A DNA stretch of 64,000 nt from an uncultured Candidatus Melainabacteria bacterium (GCA_934754655.1 CAKVIC010000013.1:1-64000), one strand, 5' to 3'. Counted from the first letter of the stretch, positions 16,655 through 26,262 are shown. The notes: generated from the letters alone by a model not told the origin. Numbers and translations: made by a program.

Positions 16655-18430
16655 TTATTTGGACATAACTAACATTTCGCAATTTTTACAATCAAAATTC
16701 AATGGATAAATTTTCTCTTTTTCATCTTTTAAGAATAGTTTTTTAGGTGATTTACACATATTGAGCGCATATTTTATACAGTGTTTACAGCGCATTAAGG
16801 CAATTGGGCGTTGTGGAATTTGCTTTTCAAGAGCCATTTCTGTAATTTCACAACCACAATTTTTGTAAAATTCAATTGCAGATTTATTATAGACATTTGC
16901 GCGATAATCTAATTTTGCCAAATAAAATTTTGTATATTTTAAATGCGTTTGTTTTTGTTTTAAATTTTTGTTGTAAAAATCAATTCGAGCCTTCATTAAA
17001 TTTGCTAAAACCTTGTTGCGCAATGAATTAAGCTCGCTTATCGGAATAAATGGTAAATCTGATTTGATATTAATTTCTTTTATATAAAAATCTGTTTCGC
17101 CAGTTTTTGAAAATTGTTTGATAAAATTTTCTTTCATTTTATCAATATTATTTGCAATCTCAAATTCTCCTAGCTCATACGTTATAGAAATTTTATCTTC
17201 ATCTATTAATTTTATAATTCCATTTTCAAAAATTATAGTAACGCCAATTTGACGCTTTGCAGGTTTTGCAAGCGCTTTTTCAAATTCCACATCAAGGTTT
17301 CTAAAAATTTTATCACCTTTTGTCAAATTAATTTTTTTATTCGGATAAATCCAATTATTTTCAAATTTGTTAACCAAAAATCCAAAATCTTTGCAAACTA
17401 AACCATCTTGAGGGTTGATTTTAATCTTGTTTGAAATTTTAAAACAATTTGGTTTTATTTCGACTATTTCACCTAAATACTCACCATTAGATTTAGGAGA
17501 AATAAAATTGAAACATTCTTCGCGTTTATTATTCAAAAAATATTCTGTAAATCCGCGATTGAAACTTTTAGCAGGATTCGGTTCAAAATTATAAAACGAA
17601 TTGCCGGAAGAAGATTTGTTTTTCAATAATTTTGAATAATATGCAACAATATTTTTTACGTAATTTTCATCTTTTAGCCGTCCTTCTATTTTAAAAGAAT
17701 AAATTCCTGCATCTACAAGCTCTTGAACTTTTTTTGATGCATTAAAATCTTTTAAACACAAAGCATAAAAATCTTGCTTTATTATATTATTTTTATCATC
17801 AATAATTGAATATTTTTTCCGGCATGGTTGAGCGCATTCTCCACGATTGCCGGAACGATTACCAATAAATTTGCTTAAATAACATTGTCCGCTAAATGAT
17901 ACACAAAGTGCGCCATGGCAAAACATTTCTAATTCAAGATTTGGATTCTCTAAATGGATTTGTTTTATTTTTTCCAAACTCGTTTCACGAGCCAATACAA
18001 CACGTTTTACTCCTAAATTATTGAAAAAAGCGACTTTTTGCGGTGAATAATTATCACACTGCGTGCTGATATGGATAGGTGTTGAAAACTTGTTTTTTTC
18101 AATAAGTTTTTTTAACTCATTTAATAATCCCATATCTTGAATAATTAAAGCATCAACTTCAATTTGTTCAAGTTTTAGAGCAAGCTCAACTGCGGATTTT
18201 AATTCTTCATCATTAAGTATTGTATTAATTGTAACAAAAACTTTTGCCCAAAACTTATGCGCATAATCTACAACTTCTTTTATATCATCAAGCGTATTTG
18301 ACGCATTTTTGCGCGCGCCAAACTTTGGAGCGCCAATATAAACAGCATCTGCACCACAATCAATTGCGCTAAATGCAACCTCTTTATTTTTTGCCGGAGC
18401 TAGAAGTTCTGTTTTGATAAATTTTTTCAT
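16655..18430 (-). CDS. Peptidase U32 family protein (RlhA/TrhP-like hydroxylase)
   Basis: 591 residues. U32 proteins were named as collagenase-like peptidases, but characterised members (RlhA, TrhP) are iron-sulfur-dependent RNA hydroxylases. The N-terminal barrel begins 'TELLAPAKNKEVAFSAIDCG' with 'DAVYIG'. The conserved Cys set is present: 'CHGALCVSFSGQCYLS' followed by 'RGECAQPCR', the family's cluster-binding signature. The C-terminal third includes an extra Cys-rich tail (CKHCIKYALNMC and CKNCEML), perhaps a second metal site. Substrate (23S rRNA, tRNA or another) cannot be assigned. It lies downstream of the HEAT gene but is separated from it by a terminator. Confidence 0.9.
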   Translation of the reverse strand: MKKFIKTELLAPAKNKEVAFSAIDCGADAVYIGAPKFGARKNASNTLDDIKEVVDYAHKFWAKVFVTINTILNDEELKSAVELALKLEQIEVDALIIQDMGLLNELKKLIEKNKFSTPIHISTQCDNYSPQKVAFFNNLGVKRVVLARETSLEKIKQIHLENPNLELEMFCHGALCVSFSGQCYLSKFIGNRSGNRGECAQPCRKKYSIIDDKNNIIKQDFYALCLKDFNASKKVQELVDAGIYSFKIEGRLKDENYVKNIVAYYSKLLKNKSSSGNSFYNFEPNPAKSFNRGFTEYFLNNKREECFNFISPKSNGEYLGEIVEIKPNCFKISNKIKINPQDGLVCKDFGFLVNKFENNWIYPNKKINLTKGDKIFRNLDVEFEKALAKPAKRQIGVTIIFENGIIKLIDEDKISITYELGEFEIANNIDKMKENFIKQFSKTGETDFYIKEINIKSDLPFIPISELNSLRNKVLANLMKARIDFYNKNLKQKQTHLKYTKFYLAKLDYRANVYNKSAIEFYKNCGCEITEMALEKQIPQRPIALMRCKHCIKYALNMCKSPKKLFLKDEKEKIYPLNFDCKNCEMLVMSK

Positions 18431-18448
18431 TCGTCAATTATATCACAT

Positions 18449-18483
18449 TAAAAAACAGAGATTCAATTTTTTGAACCTCTGTT
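18449..18483 (-). terminator. Terminator of the HEAT-repeat gene
   Basis: A 13-bp stem with one G-U pair (AACAGAGGTTCAA with TTGAATCTCTGTT, 18454-18483) and a run of Ts on the minus strand. It insulates the U32 gene from the HEAT gene. Confidence 0.85.
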
Positions 18484-18507
18484 TATAAACTTTTTATTTC
18501 CCAAAAC

Positions 18508-19362
18508 CTAAACTGTTGCAGGTTTCTTTTGTTGGTTTGCACCTGGAATAGCTTGCCAATTAGCAGCCATAATCTTTTTAAAAGATTTTAATGCTGTATC
18601 TTCAAGTTCGCCTAATTCTTCAGCTTCCATAATCAATTCACGTAATGGCAACAAAGCTCTTTGGTCACGCAAAACGCCTAAAGCAGCAGCAGCACCGGCT
18701 CTAACTAAATCATTTTCTGAACGATTTTTCATAACTTCAATCAATGCCGGAACAGCTTTTGTATCATCTAATTTGCCTAAAGATGTAACTGCATAAATTC
18801 TAACGTTAACCCATTCATCATATAGCATATTAATAATTTTATCTACGCATTTTTTGTTACCGATTTCACCCAAAGCTCTTGTTGCATCGCAACGTACATT
18901 TACTTTTTCGTGGTCTAAAGATTTCATTAAAGCGTCAGTTGCAACATCACCAATTTCAATTAAAGCGTCAGTTGCTGTAATACAAACTTGTGAATTCTCA
19001 TCGTTCAAAGCTTCTACTAATGGCTCAACAACAATTTTACCACCTAAACGACCCAATGCGCGCGCTGCACGAACTCTTACGTCGACATTTCTATCTTCTC
19101 TTAATGATTCGATTAAGTGTTTTGTAGCTTTTGAATCACCTAACTCGCCTAATGCTCTTGCAGCATATAAACGAACTGAACCATTTTTATCATTTTTTAA
19201 GACATCAATTAATGGTTCAACAGCTTTTGAGTCGCCCATTTCACCAAGAACACGAGCTGCATTATATCTAACTTTTTCAGAACCGCTAGTCATTAAATCA
19301 TTGATTAGTTCTTGAAAAGATTTTTTTGCTTGTTTCTTTTTGCTGTTTACTAAAATTGCCAT
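18508..19362 (-). CDS. HEAT-repeat protein (PBS lyase HEAT-like)
   Basis: 284 residues made almost entirely of about seven HEAT units of 31-33 residues ('VRxxAARALGELGDSKAVEPLIxxLxD'). This subclass is labelled PBS-lyase HEAT-like because it includes cyanobacterial CpcE/CpcF, but no phycobilisome gene is here, so a lyase role is not implied. It is more likely a scaffold or adaptor protein. A short Lys-rich N-terminus precedes the repeats. GGAGG (TCGGAGGTAACTG) is a strong ribosome site. It carries promoter motif A and has its own terminator. Confidence 0.9.
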   Translation of the reverse strand: MAILVNSKKKQAKKSFQELINDLMTSGSEKVRYNAARVLGEMGDSKAVEPLIDVLKNDKNGSVRLYAARALGELGDSKATKHLIESLREDRNVDVRVRAARALGRLGGKIVVEPLVEALNDENSQVCITATDALIEIGDVATDALMKSLDHEKVNVRCDATRALGEIGNKKCVDKIINMLYDEWVNVRIYAVTSLGKLDDTKAVPALIEVMKNRSENDLVRAGAAAALGVLRDQRALLPLRELIMEAEELGELEDTALKSFKKIMAANWQAIPGANQQKKPATV

Positions 19363-19404
19363 TCAGTTACCTCCGACATGTACGTTTACGTTTTCTACAC
19401 TCTT

Positions 19405-19434
19405 TTATAAAGTCTTAAAGATTTAAAAAATTGC
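19405..19434 (-). promoter_or_regulatory. Shared promoter-like motif, site A
   Basis: Minus strand: GCAATTTTTT (19434-19425), 14 bp, TTATAA (19410-19405), 43 bp before the HEAT gene start. It is followed by AAGAGTGTAGA; site B also has GTGTAGA at a similar distance. Confidence 0.5.
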
Positions 19435-19641
19435 CTTTTTTTTTCCTTATCTTTACAAAGTGTTACAATTAATTAATGTAATTACTACACTTAATCTTGT
19501 ATAGTAAGTATAACACGTATACTAATATTATAAACTCATCTAGTGGAAAAATAAAAAAAATTGCTTATAAAATTCTATATAATAAAGATTGAAATATGCA
19601 TTATTATTGTAAAAGCGCTGGTTTACAAAAATTAATATTTA

Positions 19642-21294
19642 CTACTCACTTGGGATAGTAATAATAAACTCGCTTCCTTTTCCAACCAAACTATTTACAA
19701 CAATTTTTCCTTTATGTTTTTCAATAATTTTCTGCGAAATTGCAAGCCCTAAACCTGTTCCAACCCCAACTCCCTTTGTCGTATAACCCGCAAAAAAGAT
19801 TTTTTCAGGTTCTTTTATTCCACAGCCGTTATCTTTTATTCTAACAATTAAATTTGAATCGCAAAAATCAGTTTCAATTGTTATCGTGCCCTTATCTTTT
19901 ATTGCTTGTGTTGCGTTAACTAAAATATTCATAAATACTTGATTTAACATATTCGGATAACATTTTATTAACGGCAAATCACCATATTTTTTCACAATTT
20001 CTATACGATTTTTTGTTTCGTGTCTGATTAAATCTAGTGTTAAATCAATTTCTTTATTAATATCAGCCTCTTGAAGTTCTGCCTCATCAAGTCGTACAAA
20101 TTTTCTCAAAGAAACAACCAGTCTGTTTATTCGCCCAATCGCCTCTTTATCAATAGAATTCATTTCTGACAAAAGTTCTTTAGTTGTTTCATTTTCTATT
20201 TTACCAATTAATTTTGATGCAATTTCGTTATTCGATTTTATTGAAGCTAACGGTGTATTAATTTCATGAGCGACACCAGCCACCAATTGACCTAAAGAAG
20301 CCATTTTTTCAGAATTTATCAATTTTAATTGAGTATCTTGCAATTCTCGCAAAGTTTTCGTTAATTCTTTAACCATGCGTGTATTTTTTTCGTACAATTC
20401 AGATTGAATTATTGCATTGCCAATTTGTGTTGAAACACCGTCTAGCACTTCTAATAAATCATCCATTTTTGTTTTTTGCCTTGTTAAAAGTACAATCAAA
20501 CCGAGTTTTTTATTCAAATGATAAATCGGAATAACAATTCTTTGCACTAATTCTTTAAACGGTTCAGCCTCAACATATTCTTTCATACAAGAAATTGAAA
20601 AAACTTTTGCTTTAGAAATCATTTTTTCAGTTTCTTTATCGTAAGTAATTTTTGCACCAACGCTATTTTTTTCTAAAGATTCAGAAATAATATAAGCATT
20701 CATATCTTTTGAATAAACTGCATAATAAGACTTGAATGACGCAAACAATTGTGACAATTCGCTTAAAGCTAATTTTAGAATTTTAGAAGTATCTACAGAA
20801 CTTCTTATAATATTTGAAATATTGTTAAGTAACAATAATTTCATTGCTTGTGATTGTGCATGCTGTTTGATTTTCATCAAATTTTTATTATCTTCTTCCA
20901 AAAAATTAATTTTTTTTTGCAAAGCTAAATTTTTTAATTCTAATTTCGAATAAATAGTTTGCGAAGTCACATCCGTAAAAGTTATGATTAAATAACCACT
21001 TTTGCTTGTCGCAGACATATCAAAATATGAAATCTCGTTTTTTGCAGATTGATAAGATACATAAGCTGAAAAATCTTCAGGTGATTTTAAAGCTTGTAAT
21101 ATTGGAGAATGCACCTCGACATCGTTACTGACGAGTGCGCAAACATTGTAATTTAATTTATGCGAAAACTTTTTTAAATTTTCATAATCAGAAAATATTC
21201 GTTTAAAAAAATTGTTTTGAAAAACGACTTCTTCTTTTTTGTTAATCACCAAAACTGCGGTGTTAAACTTGTTAAATAAATCAAATTTCCCCAT
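19642..21294 (-). CDS. Cytosolic sensor histidine kinase
   Basis: 550 residues without membrane segments. Order: PAS-like domain (about 1-110, 'AVLVINKKEEVVFQN'), coiled coil (about 120-150), GAF-like domain (about 155-300), HisKA with 'GVAHEINTPLASIKSN' carrying the phospho-accepting His, and HATPase_c with 'NILVNATQAIKDKG', 'IKDNGCGI' and 'GVGTGLGLAISQKI'. It would sense an internal signal and phosphorylate a response regulator, but none is encoded nearby (orphan kinase). It is followed on the same strand, about 280 bp away, by the HEAT gene. Confidence 0.92.
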   Translation of the reverse strand: MGKFDLFNKFNTAVLVINKKEEVVFQNNFFKRIFSDYENLKKFSHKLNYNVCALVSNDVEVHSPILQALKSPEDFSAYVSYQSAKNEISYFDMSATSKSGYLIITFTDVTSQTIYSKLELKNLALQKKINFLEEDNKNLMKIKQHAQSQAMKLLLLNNISNIIRSSVDTSKILKLALSELSQLFASFKSYYAVYSKDMNAYIISESLEKNSVGAKITYDKETEKMISKAKVFSISCMKEYVEAEPFKELVQRIVIPIYHLNKKLGLIVLLTRQKTKMDDLLEVLDGVSTQIGNAIIQSELYEKNTRMVKELTKTLRELQDTQLKLINSEKMASLGQLVAGVAHEINTPLASIKSNNEIASKLIGKIENETTKELLSEMNSIDKEAIGRINRLVVSLRKFVRLDEAELQEADINKEIDLTLDLIRHETKNRIEIVKKYGDLPLIKCYPNMLNQVFMNILVNATQAIKDKGTITIETDFCDSNLIVRIKDNGCGIKEPEKIFFAGYTTKGVGVGTGLGLAISQKIIEKHKGKIVVNSLVGKGSEFIITIPSE

Positions 21295-21357
21295 AAATAT
21301 ATTATATTACACACAAAAAATTATTCACAAGAAATAAACGCAAAAAAATTTGAAAGT

Positions 21358-22212
21358 TTAATAATATAATTCTTGAATAAGCCCAATAATTTTATTTAAG
21401 AAATTTTTGTATTTAATTCTATCCGCTGCGCCTGAAAGTATTATATCTGCTTTTTCTTTGCAAGGTCTAATATGTATTTGCGCTTTTTGGTTTGCGTTTT
21501 CATAAATTATTGGTGCAGAATCGCCCAATCCACGCTCAGTTGCACGAACAAAAAATCGATGTTTTTTGATATCTTCCGGAATATCAACATAAATTTTGAA
21601 ATCAAATGCGTCACGAATTTTTTCTGTTAATGTAAATAAACCTTCCGAAATAATAACTTTGGAAGGTTTTGCAAATGTATAATTATCATGTCTAATCGCA
21701 GTTCCTGACATGTCATATTTTGGTAAATAAATAGATTTTCCAGATAATAATTCTTTGATGTGTTTGTTCATTAATTCTAATTCTAAAGCTTCTGGAACAT
21801 CTAAATCATAATTTTTTGCAAAAGCAGAAAAACTTCCGGCAGCTTTAACCATTTCTGAACGATCATAATAATAATCGTCAGTGTTAACTCTTGTAATTGC
21901 ATCATCAATGCCAAATTCCATCGCGAAAGATTCAATCGTATCTATTAAATCTTTTGTAATAGTTGATTTACCGCTTGCAGTTTCACCTGCAATACCGATT
22001 GATGCAGGCATTTTGATTTTTCCAGATAAATAACCGGCAATTTTTTTAATAACTAATGGTTGATAACCCAACAAAACGGAATCTTCAGTTTTTAATTCTT
22101 TCTCAAAAACATAAGATAAATAATGTTCTAATTTATCACAAACGGATATTGGTTTTGTAAAATACTGTGACTCATTGGTTTTTGCTGAAATTGATGTGAT
22201 ATTTTGTATCAT
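21358..22212 (-). CDS. Uridine kinase / phosphoribulokinase-family P-loop kinase
   Basis: 284 residues. P-loop 'GIAGETASGKST', then 'TDDYYYDRSEM' matching the substrate-binding DDFY region of uridine kinases, 'KVIISEGLFTL' as Walker B and 'FKIYVDIPEDIKKHRFFVRA' as lid region. The N-terminal 60 residues and the spacing differ from classical Udk, so substrate (uridine/cytidine or another small molecule) is uncertain. It is 63 bp upstream of the kinase gene on the same strand and may be co-transcribed. Confidence 0.82.
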   Translation of the reverse strand: MIQNITSISAKTNESQYFTKPISVCDKLEHYLSYVFEKELKTEDSVLLGYQPLVIKKIAGYLSGKIKMPASIGIAGETASGKSTITKDLIDTIESFAMEFGIDDAITRVNTDDYYYDRSEMVKAAGSFSAFAKNYDLDVPEALELELMNKHIKELLSGKSIYLPKYDMSGTAIRHDNYTFAKPSKVIISEGLFTLTEKIRDAFDFKIYVDIPEDIKKHRFFVRATERGLGDSAPIIYENANQKAQIHIRPCKEKADIILSGAADRIKYKNFLNKIIGLIQELYY

Positions 22213-22391
22213 AAATCCACTTTCTTTTCCTTGATATATTATACATTAATCAAAACAAAAAAAAAGTTTTTTTGCTATTTTTTTAAAATTATTTACAAAT
22301 GTATACAAAACGAAGAATTGAAAAAGTTGAAAAATAATATTTTTCTATAAACTCAAGCAAGAATACGAAAAAGCGAAAATAATATTTTTAT

Positions 22392-23099
22392 TTAAGCATT
22401 AATATCAACGGTTTTTGCTTGTTTATTGCCGACTTCATTTCCTGCAATCATTAACGCTAATGGAATAATGCATCCGATTTTTTGAATAATATTTGAATCT
22501 GATATGTAATTTGCAACTGCTAACAAATCGTCGACATGCGCTGTAAAATCAGTTGCCTTTACTCCTCGTGCATCAGTTTTGTTGTTAAAAATCAAATTAC
22601 AAACTTTGTTCATAATAAAATTAGCAATGTAAACTCCGGCAAAAAAACCGCCAAGCGAAGTTGCCGCTTTTGTAAATTTGCCGGCTTTTTTACACAAATT
22701 ATCTGCAATTAAATCTACACCTAAAATTGGGATAGAAATATTACCAAATTGCATAAGAGCTTCACGCAATTTTGCCTTTTGATTTTCACGGTTTTTATCA
22801 ATCATAAAACCGCCTAATAACCCTCCAACACAAGTACTTGCGCCAATTGAAATAATTTCAGGTGCTTTGTATTTTGTTTTTAAAATATAAGAATTTTTAA
22901 TATTTTTTAGCATTTTTGTTGGACTCAAAGAATATTTTTTCTTTTTCGCCATAATTGCTAAACAAGTACCAACGCTTAATGCAGTAGTTGTTGCGACAAC
23001 AGCTTTCTTGCTAAAAGAATATTCCTCTTTTTCATCGGTTGGGAATGTGTTATTTGCTAAAAAGCGTGTATTGTTAATATTTATAGGTGTAACTTCCAT
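22392..23099 (-). CDS. Hypothetical multi-pass membrane protein
   Basis: 235 residues with four or five hydrophobic stretches: 'VVATTTALSVGTCLAIM', 'IISIGASTCVGGLLGGFM', 'ISIPILGVDLIADNL', 'LGGFFAGVYIANFIMN' and a C-terminal 'IGCIIPLALMIAGNE'. The N-terminal 30 residues are polar. Family unknown, resembling other small membrane proteins of this window with Gly-rich helices. The ATG lies downstream of AGGTGAAGATTGG. Confidence 0.72.
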   Translation of the reverse strand: MEVTPININNTRFLANNTFPTDEKEEYSFSKKAVVATTTALSVGTCLAIMAKKKKYSLSPTKMLKNIKNSYILKTKYKAPEIISIGASTCVGGLLGGFMIDKNRENQKAKLREALMQFGNISIPILGVDLIADNLCKKAGKFTKAATSLGGFFAGVYIANFIMNKVCNLIFNNKTDARGVKATDFTAHVDDLLAVANYISDSNIIQKIGCIIPLALMIAGNEVGNKQAKTVDINA

Positions 23100-23166
23100 T
23101 TAGTTTTCCAATCTTCACCTATTTGAAAACACCTAAATAATTTTTTTTGCTATAAATTTTACAATA

Positions 23167-23664
23167 TTAACAAATTGGTGAATAAAATTTTGAAATTTCT
23201 TCAAAATATTTTTCTAAAGCCTTGTAGCCATTATATATTTCGTCTTTTACTGTTGAATATCTGCTTGCCACAATGAACTTAAGTTCTTTACATCTGATTT
23301 GCAACAAAGCGTCTGAATCTTTTCTTAATTCTTCATTTGATGAGGCTGACCATTTTTTTAGATAAGATAATTCTTCATTAATTTGTTTAATGGTTGAAAA
23401 CTCAAGAGTGTTAAAATCATATTTTTGCAAAAGTTGTTTTTCGCTTGATGAAATACGACTTTGCACAGCTTGAAAGCGATAAATACGTTTAATAATAACA
23501 TAGTTATCAGCGATTCTTCTATGAGAAAGCGGAACAGAACTCTTTGCTAATAATGCTGATGTAGAAAGCGCGGTAAACGCATCTTCTTCTCTTGAAAAAA
23601 TACTTTCTGCCGGATAAACCGTAACAATCTTCTTATCAGTCACGAACTCTACTCCTTTGTTCAT
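23167..23664 (-). CDS. Hypothetical helical protein
   Basis: 165 residues, soluble, largely alpha-helical, with no recognised domain. It begins 'MNKGVEFVTDKKIVTVYPAE' and contains a probable coiled coil around residues 80-125. GAGGTAAT precedes the ATG. It is 67 bp upstream of the membrane protein gene on the same strand, so the two may form a unit. Confidence 0.7.
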   Translation of the reverse strand: MNKGVEFVTDKKIVTVYPAESIFSREEDAFTALSTSALLAKSSVPLSHRRIADNYVIIKRIYRFQAVQSRISSSEKQLLQKYDFNTLEFSTIKQINEELSYLKKWSASSNEELRKDSDALLQIRCKELKFIVASRYSTVKDEIYNGYKALEKYFEEISKFYSPIC

Positions 23665-23756
23665 ATTACCTCACATAAATAATATAACAATAAAAGTTAA
23701 AAGTCATTACGAATGTAAACTTTTGTAAAAATTATCTTAATTAGCGTTATAAAATT

Positions 23757-23855
23757 TTAAGCATGTGGAATATAGAAAGTATAATCTCTTTTCTTTATTT
23801 CTCCTCCACTCCTTATCTAACGAGAGTTAAGCCACAATGACTGTGGTTTTTTTTT
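23757..23855 (+). ncRNA. Candidate small RNA with promoter and terminator
   Basis: TTAAGC (23757-23762), 17 bp, TATAAT (23780-23785), then about 60 nt without an ORF, ending in a CCACA/TGTGG stem (23832-23846) and nine Ts. No plus-strand gene ends here, so the terminator serves its own short transcript. The RNA contains CTCCTCCACTCC, an anti-Shine-Dalgarno-like C-rich stretch typical of trans-acting regulators. The call rests on signals only. Confidence 0.55.
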
Positions 23856-23888
23856 GCATATTTTTTTAAGTATATTAAACCTAAATTA

Positions 23889-24410
23889 TTAAATAAAAAC
23901 CAATAAAACGCCTATTAAAGCTGAAATTAACATATAAACAACCGGATCTTTTTTGGATTTCCAACCTAATGCTAGTAACGCGAAAAAAAGTATTATTGCT
24001 TTAATATCGTTTTGATAAGCTTGTGATAATTCAAAAAATACTGTGACTAATAGTCCGCATCCAATCGGTTTTAGAGTTTTAATAATAGTTTTTGTATAAA
24101 AATTTTCGCGGTATTTTGTAATTATTTTATAAATGATTAAAATTAATATTAAAGATGGCAAAGTTTCTGCAAAAGTAGCAATTAATGAGCCTAAAACTCC
24201 GGCAGTGTTTAATCCTGCAAAAGTTGCAACATTTATTCCAACAGCTCCGGGTGTAAGTGCTGCAACTGCAATCATTTGTCTTAAATCAGCTAGGCTATAC
24301 CAACCATAGATTTCTGAAATATGTGTTAAAAAAGGAATTGTTGCATATCCGCCACCGAATGAAAATAAACCAATTTTGAAAAATTCGACAAATAGTTGTA
24401 AATAAATCAT
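23889..24410 (-). CDS. Chromate transporter family half-protein (second gene)
   Basis: 173 residues with about five membrane segments, a single CHR domain: 'FFKIGLFSFGGGYATIPFL' and 'LTPGAVGINVATFAG' match the family FGGG and PGP-like signatures. Short-chain CHR proteins act in pairs. Its ATG overlaps the stop of the partner at 24407 by 4 bp, so the two are translationally coupled. The substrate may be chromate or another oxyanion. Confidence 0.9.
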   Translation of the reverse strand: MIYLQLFVEFFKIGLFSFGGGYATIPFLTHISEIYGWYSLADLRQMIAVAALTPGAVGINVATFAGLNTAGVLGSLIATFAETLPSLILILIIYKIITKYRENFYTKTIIKTLKPIGCGLLVTVFFELSQAYQNDIKAIILFFALLALGWKSKKDPVVYMLISALIGVLLVFI

Positions 24411-24961
24411 GCTTTATTCTCCCTATTTGTAATTCTTTGAAAAATTACACCTGATACCAGTAATATAATTATTGTTTGAATTGGTGATAAGTTGAATTTC
24501 ATCATTAATAATATTGTCAAAACAAACAACGTGTAAAAATAAATATCTTTTTGAGAATTTTGAAAAATTTCCCGTATGTTTGCAATAATAAGCATTACGA
24601 CTGCAACACCAACACCCCAAAAAGCTCCTTGAACTACAGAATAAGAGCTTATTTTACCTAAAATTGAACCTATTGAAATAATTATTGTAATTGGAATAAC
24701 GTTAAGCCCAATCATTGCAAGTACTGCGCCACGCTTACCCTTGAGATGATTTCCGATAAAAATTGAAGTATTTATTGCAATAATTCCAGGCAAAGTTTGT
24801 GCAATAGAATAATAGTTAATTAAATCTTCTTTTTCTATTAATTTACGTTTCTCATAAAATTCATGCGTTAATATCGGCAAAATTACATAACCGCCACCAA
24901 GTAAAACCGCTCCGATTTTTATAAAAATTAAAAAAAGTTCTAAATACGAAATTTTTTGCAT
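24407..24961 (-). CDS. Chromate transporter family half-protein (first gene)
   Basis: 184 residues, the partner CHR half-protein: 'FIKIGAVLLGGGYVILPIL', 'IAQTLPGIIAINTSIFIG' and several further membrane helices. It is expected to form a heteromeric inner-membrane transporter with the next gene. Its ATG is 1 bp after the stop of the SDR gene, giving an SDR-chr-chr operon. Confidence 0.9.
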   Translation of the reverse strand: MQKISYLELFLIFIKIGAVLLGGGYVILPILTHEFYEKRKLIEKEDLINYYSIAQTLPGIIAINTSIFIGNHLKGKRGAVLAMIGLNVIPITIIISIGSILGKISSYSVVQGAFWGVGVAVVMLIIANIREIFQNSQKDIYFYTLFVLTILLMMKFNLSPIQTIIILLVSGVIFQRITNRENKA

Positions 24962-24962
24962 T

Positions 24963-25670
24963 CTAATATCCTACGCTAAGTCCGGCGCAAAGGTTTATTG
25001 ATTGTCCTGTCACACCTTTTGCGTCAGAAGAAATTAAATATTTTATCATACCTGCAATTTCTGACGGAGTTATGAAACGTTTTTGCGGAATACAATCCAA
25101 AATCTCTTCTTTTGAAAAATCACTTTCTTCAATAGATTTTTCGCCTAAATCTGTTTCAACCCAGCCAGGGTTTATTGTGTTTACAGTAATTCCAAATTCT
25201 GCTAGTTCAAGCGCTAATGCTTTTGCAGCTCCAATTAATCCTGCTTTTGTTGCAGAATACAAACTCGCATTAGCTTCTCCCATAACTCCCGAAATTGAAC
25301 CAATATTTATGATTCGACCAAAATGTTGAGTTTTCATAAATGGTACAGCTTTTGAAATTAAAAACATTGGTATTTCTAAATTTAATTTTATGATTTTTTC
25401 AATTGTATCAAACTCTACATTCTCAATTGGAGAATATACATAATCTCCGGCGTTATTAATGAGCACATCAATATTATGACTAATTATATATTTTGCTAAA
25501 ATATCACGCCCTTTATCCGTCAACAAATCTGCAACACAATAATTTTTATAATTCTTGAGCAATTTCTCATTGCGTGCAGTTGCAAAAACATTTGCATTAT
25601 CAATTTTTGCCAACTCTTCACATATAACTTTGCCAATTCCTCTAGAAGCTCCGGTAACTAGAATATTCAT
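24963..25670 (-). CDS. SDR-family oxidoreductase (FabG-like)
   Basis: 235 residues, classical short-chain dehydrogenase: NAD(P)-binding 'VTGASRGIGK', 'NNAG', catalytic Ser in 'INIGSISG', 'YSATKAG' with Tyr and Lys, 'NTINPGWVETD', and the C-terminal 'GQSINLCAG'. FabG (3-oxoacyl-ACP reductase) is the nearest familiar member, but co-transcription with a transporter pair argues against assuming fatty-acid synthesis. First gene of the operon. Confidence 0.88.
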   Translation of the reverse strand: MNILVTGASRGIGKVICEELAKIDNANVFATARNEKLLKNYKNYCVADLLTDKGRDILAKYIISHNIDVLINNAGDYVYSPIENVEFDTIEKIIKLNLEIPMFLISKAVPFMKTQHFGRIINIGSISGVMGEANASLYSATKAGLIGAAKALALELAEFGITVNTINPGWVETDLGEKSIEESDFSKEEILDCIPQKRFITPSEIAGMIKYLISSDAKGVTGQSINLCAGLSVGY

Positions 25671-25674
25671 AAAA

Positions 25675-25710
25675 AATTCTCCCTGCGTTAATTATAACAC
25701 AAGGAGAATT
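25675..25710 (-). promoter_or_regulatory. SDR operon promoter inside an inverted repeat
   Basis: On the minus strand AATTCTCC (25710-25703) and GGAGAATT (25682-25675) form perfect arms around TGT-TATAAT (-10 at 25696-25691). The right arm includes the Shine-Dalgarno, so the repeat could act as an operator or, if transcription began upstream, sequester the ribosome site. Confidence 0.5.
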
Positions 25711-25767
25711 ATGAAGTATGCCAACGCTTAAAAAGGTTGTGAAGAATTTAGAAATTTTCACAAAACT

Positions 25768-26235
25768 TTAGAAATAGTATTGCCGTTGATAAGCGTCGAA
25801 GGTTTGCTCTGCTTGCTGTTGTCCAGGTTGGTTATCTCTAAATACTGCGGAAGCTTCACTTCTAATTCCGGCAAAATAAGTCATAGCCTGTCCATCAATT
25901 GCGCTTTGGCTAAGCAATTCTATCGCCTTGTTAAAAGCAGCATAGTCCTTTTCATAGTCACCTGTCGCTCTGACACCGATTTGGGCGCATAGACCAGCCC
26001 AAGGTGCAACCTTTTCACCATTTTGATTAGCGATTTGGTTTTGTACTTGCTCAGAGTACTCCGCAAACATTGCACTATCAAGTTTTTTTAAATCATCAGG
26101 TTTGCCTGTTGGAGTAATTCGCAACTCTCTAAAAGCATCCTCTAGCTGCTTTGAATTTGACGGTACTCTGCCTAAATATGAGTAAACGTCAGAAAGATTG
26201 TAGCTGTATACTCCATTGACTGTAAAATTTGACAT
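25768..26235 (-). CDS. Hypothetical protein under a sigma-28-type promoter
   Basis: 155 residues, soluble, Gln/Ala-rich towards the C-terminus, no recognised domain. It begins 'MSNFTVNGVYSYNLSDVYSYL' and has no secretion signal, though the Ser/Thr/Asn-rich start could be an export tail like those of flagellar substrates (speculation). AGAGGTAT precedes the ATG. The perfect FliA-type promoter 28 bp upstream is its most informative feature. Confidence 0.75.
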   Translation of the reverse strand: MSNFTVNGVYSYNLSDVYSYLGRVPSNSKQLEDAFRELRITPTGKPDDLKKLDSAMFAEYSEQVQNQIANQNGEKVAPWAGLCAQIGVRATGDYEKDYAAFNKAIELLSQSAIDGQAMTYFAGIRSEASAVFRDNQPGQQQAEQTFDAYQRQYYF

Positions 26236-26262
26236 AACATACCTCTAAATGATATATAATAT

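Noticed and set aside
18508..19362. Phycobilisome lyase function for the HEAT protein
   Set aside because: Only the repeat type matches; no phycobiliprotein or pigment gene is present, so the name would mislead.
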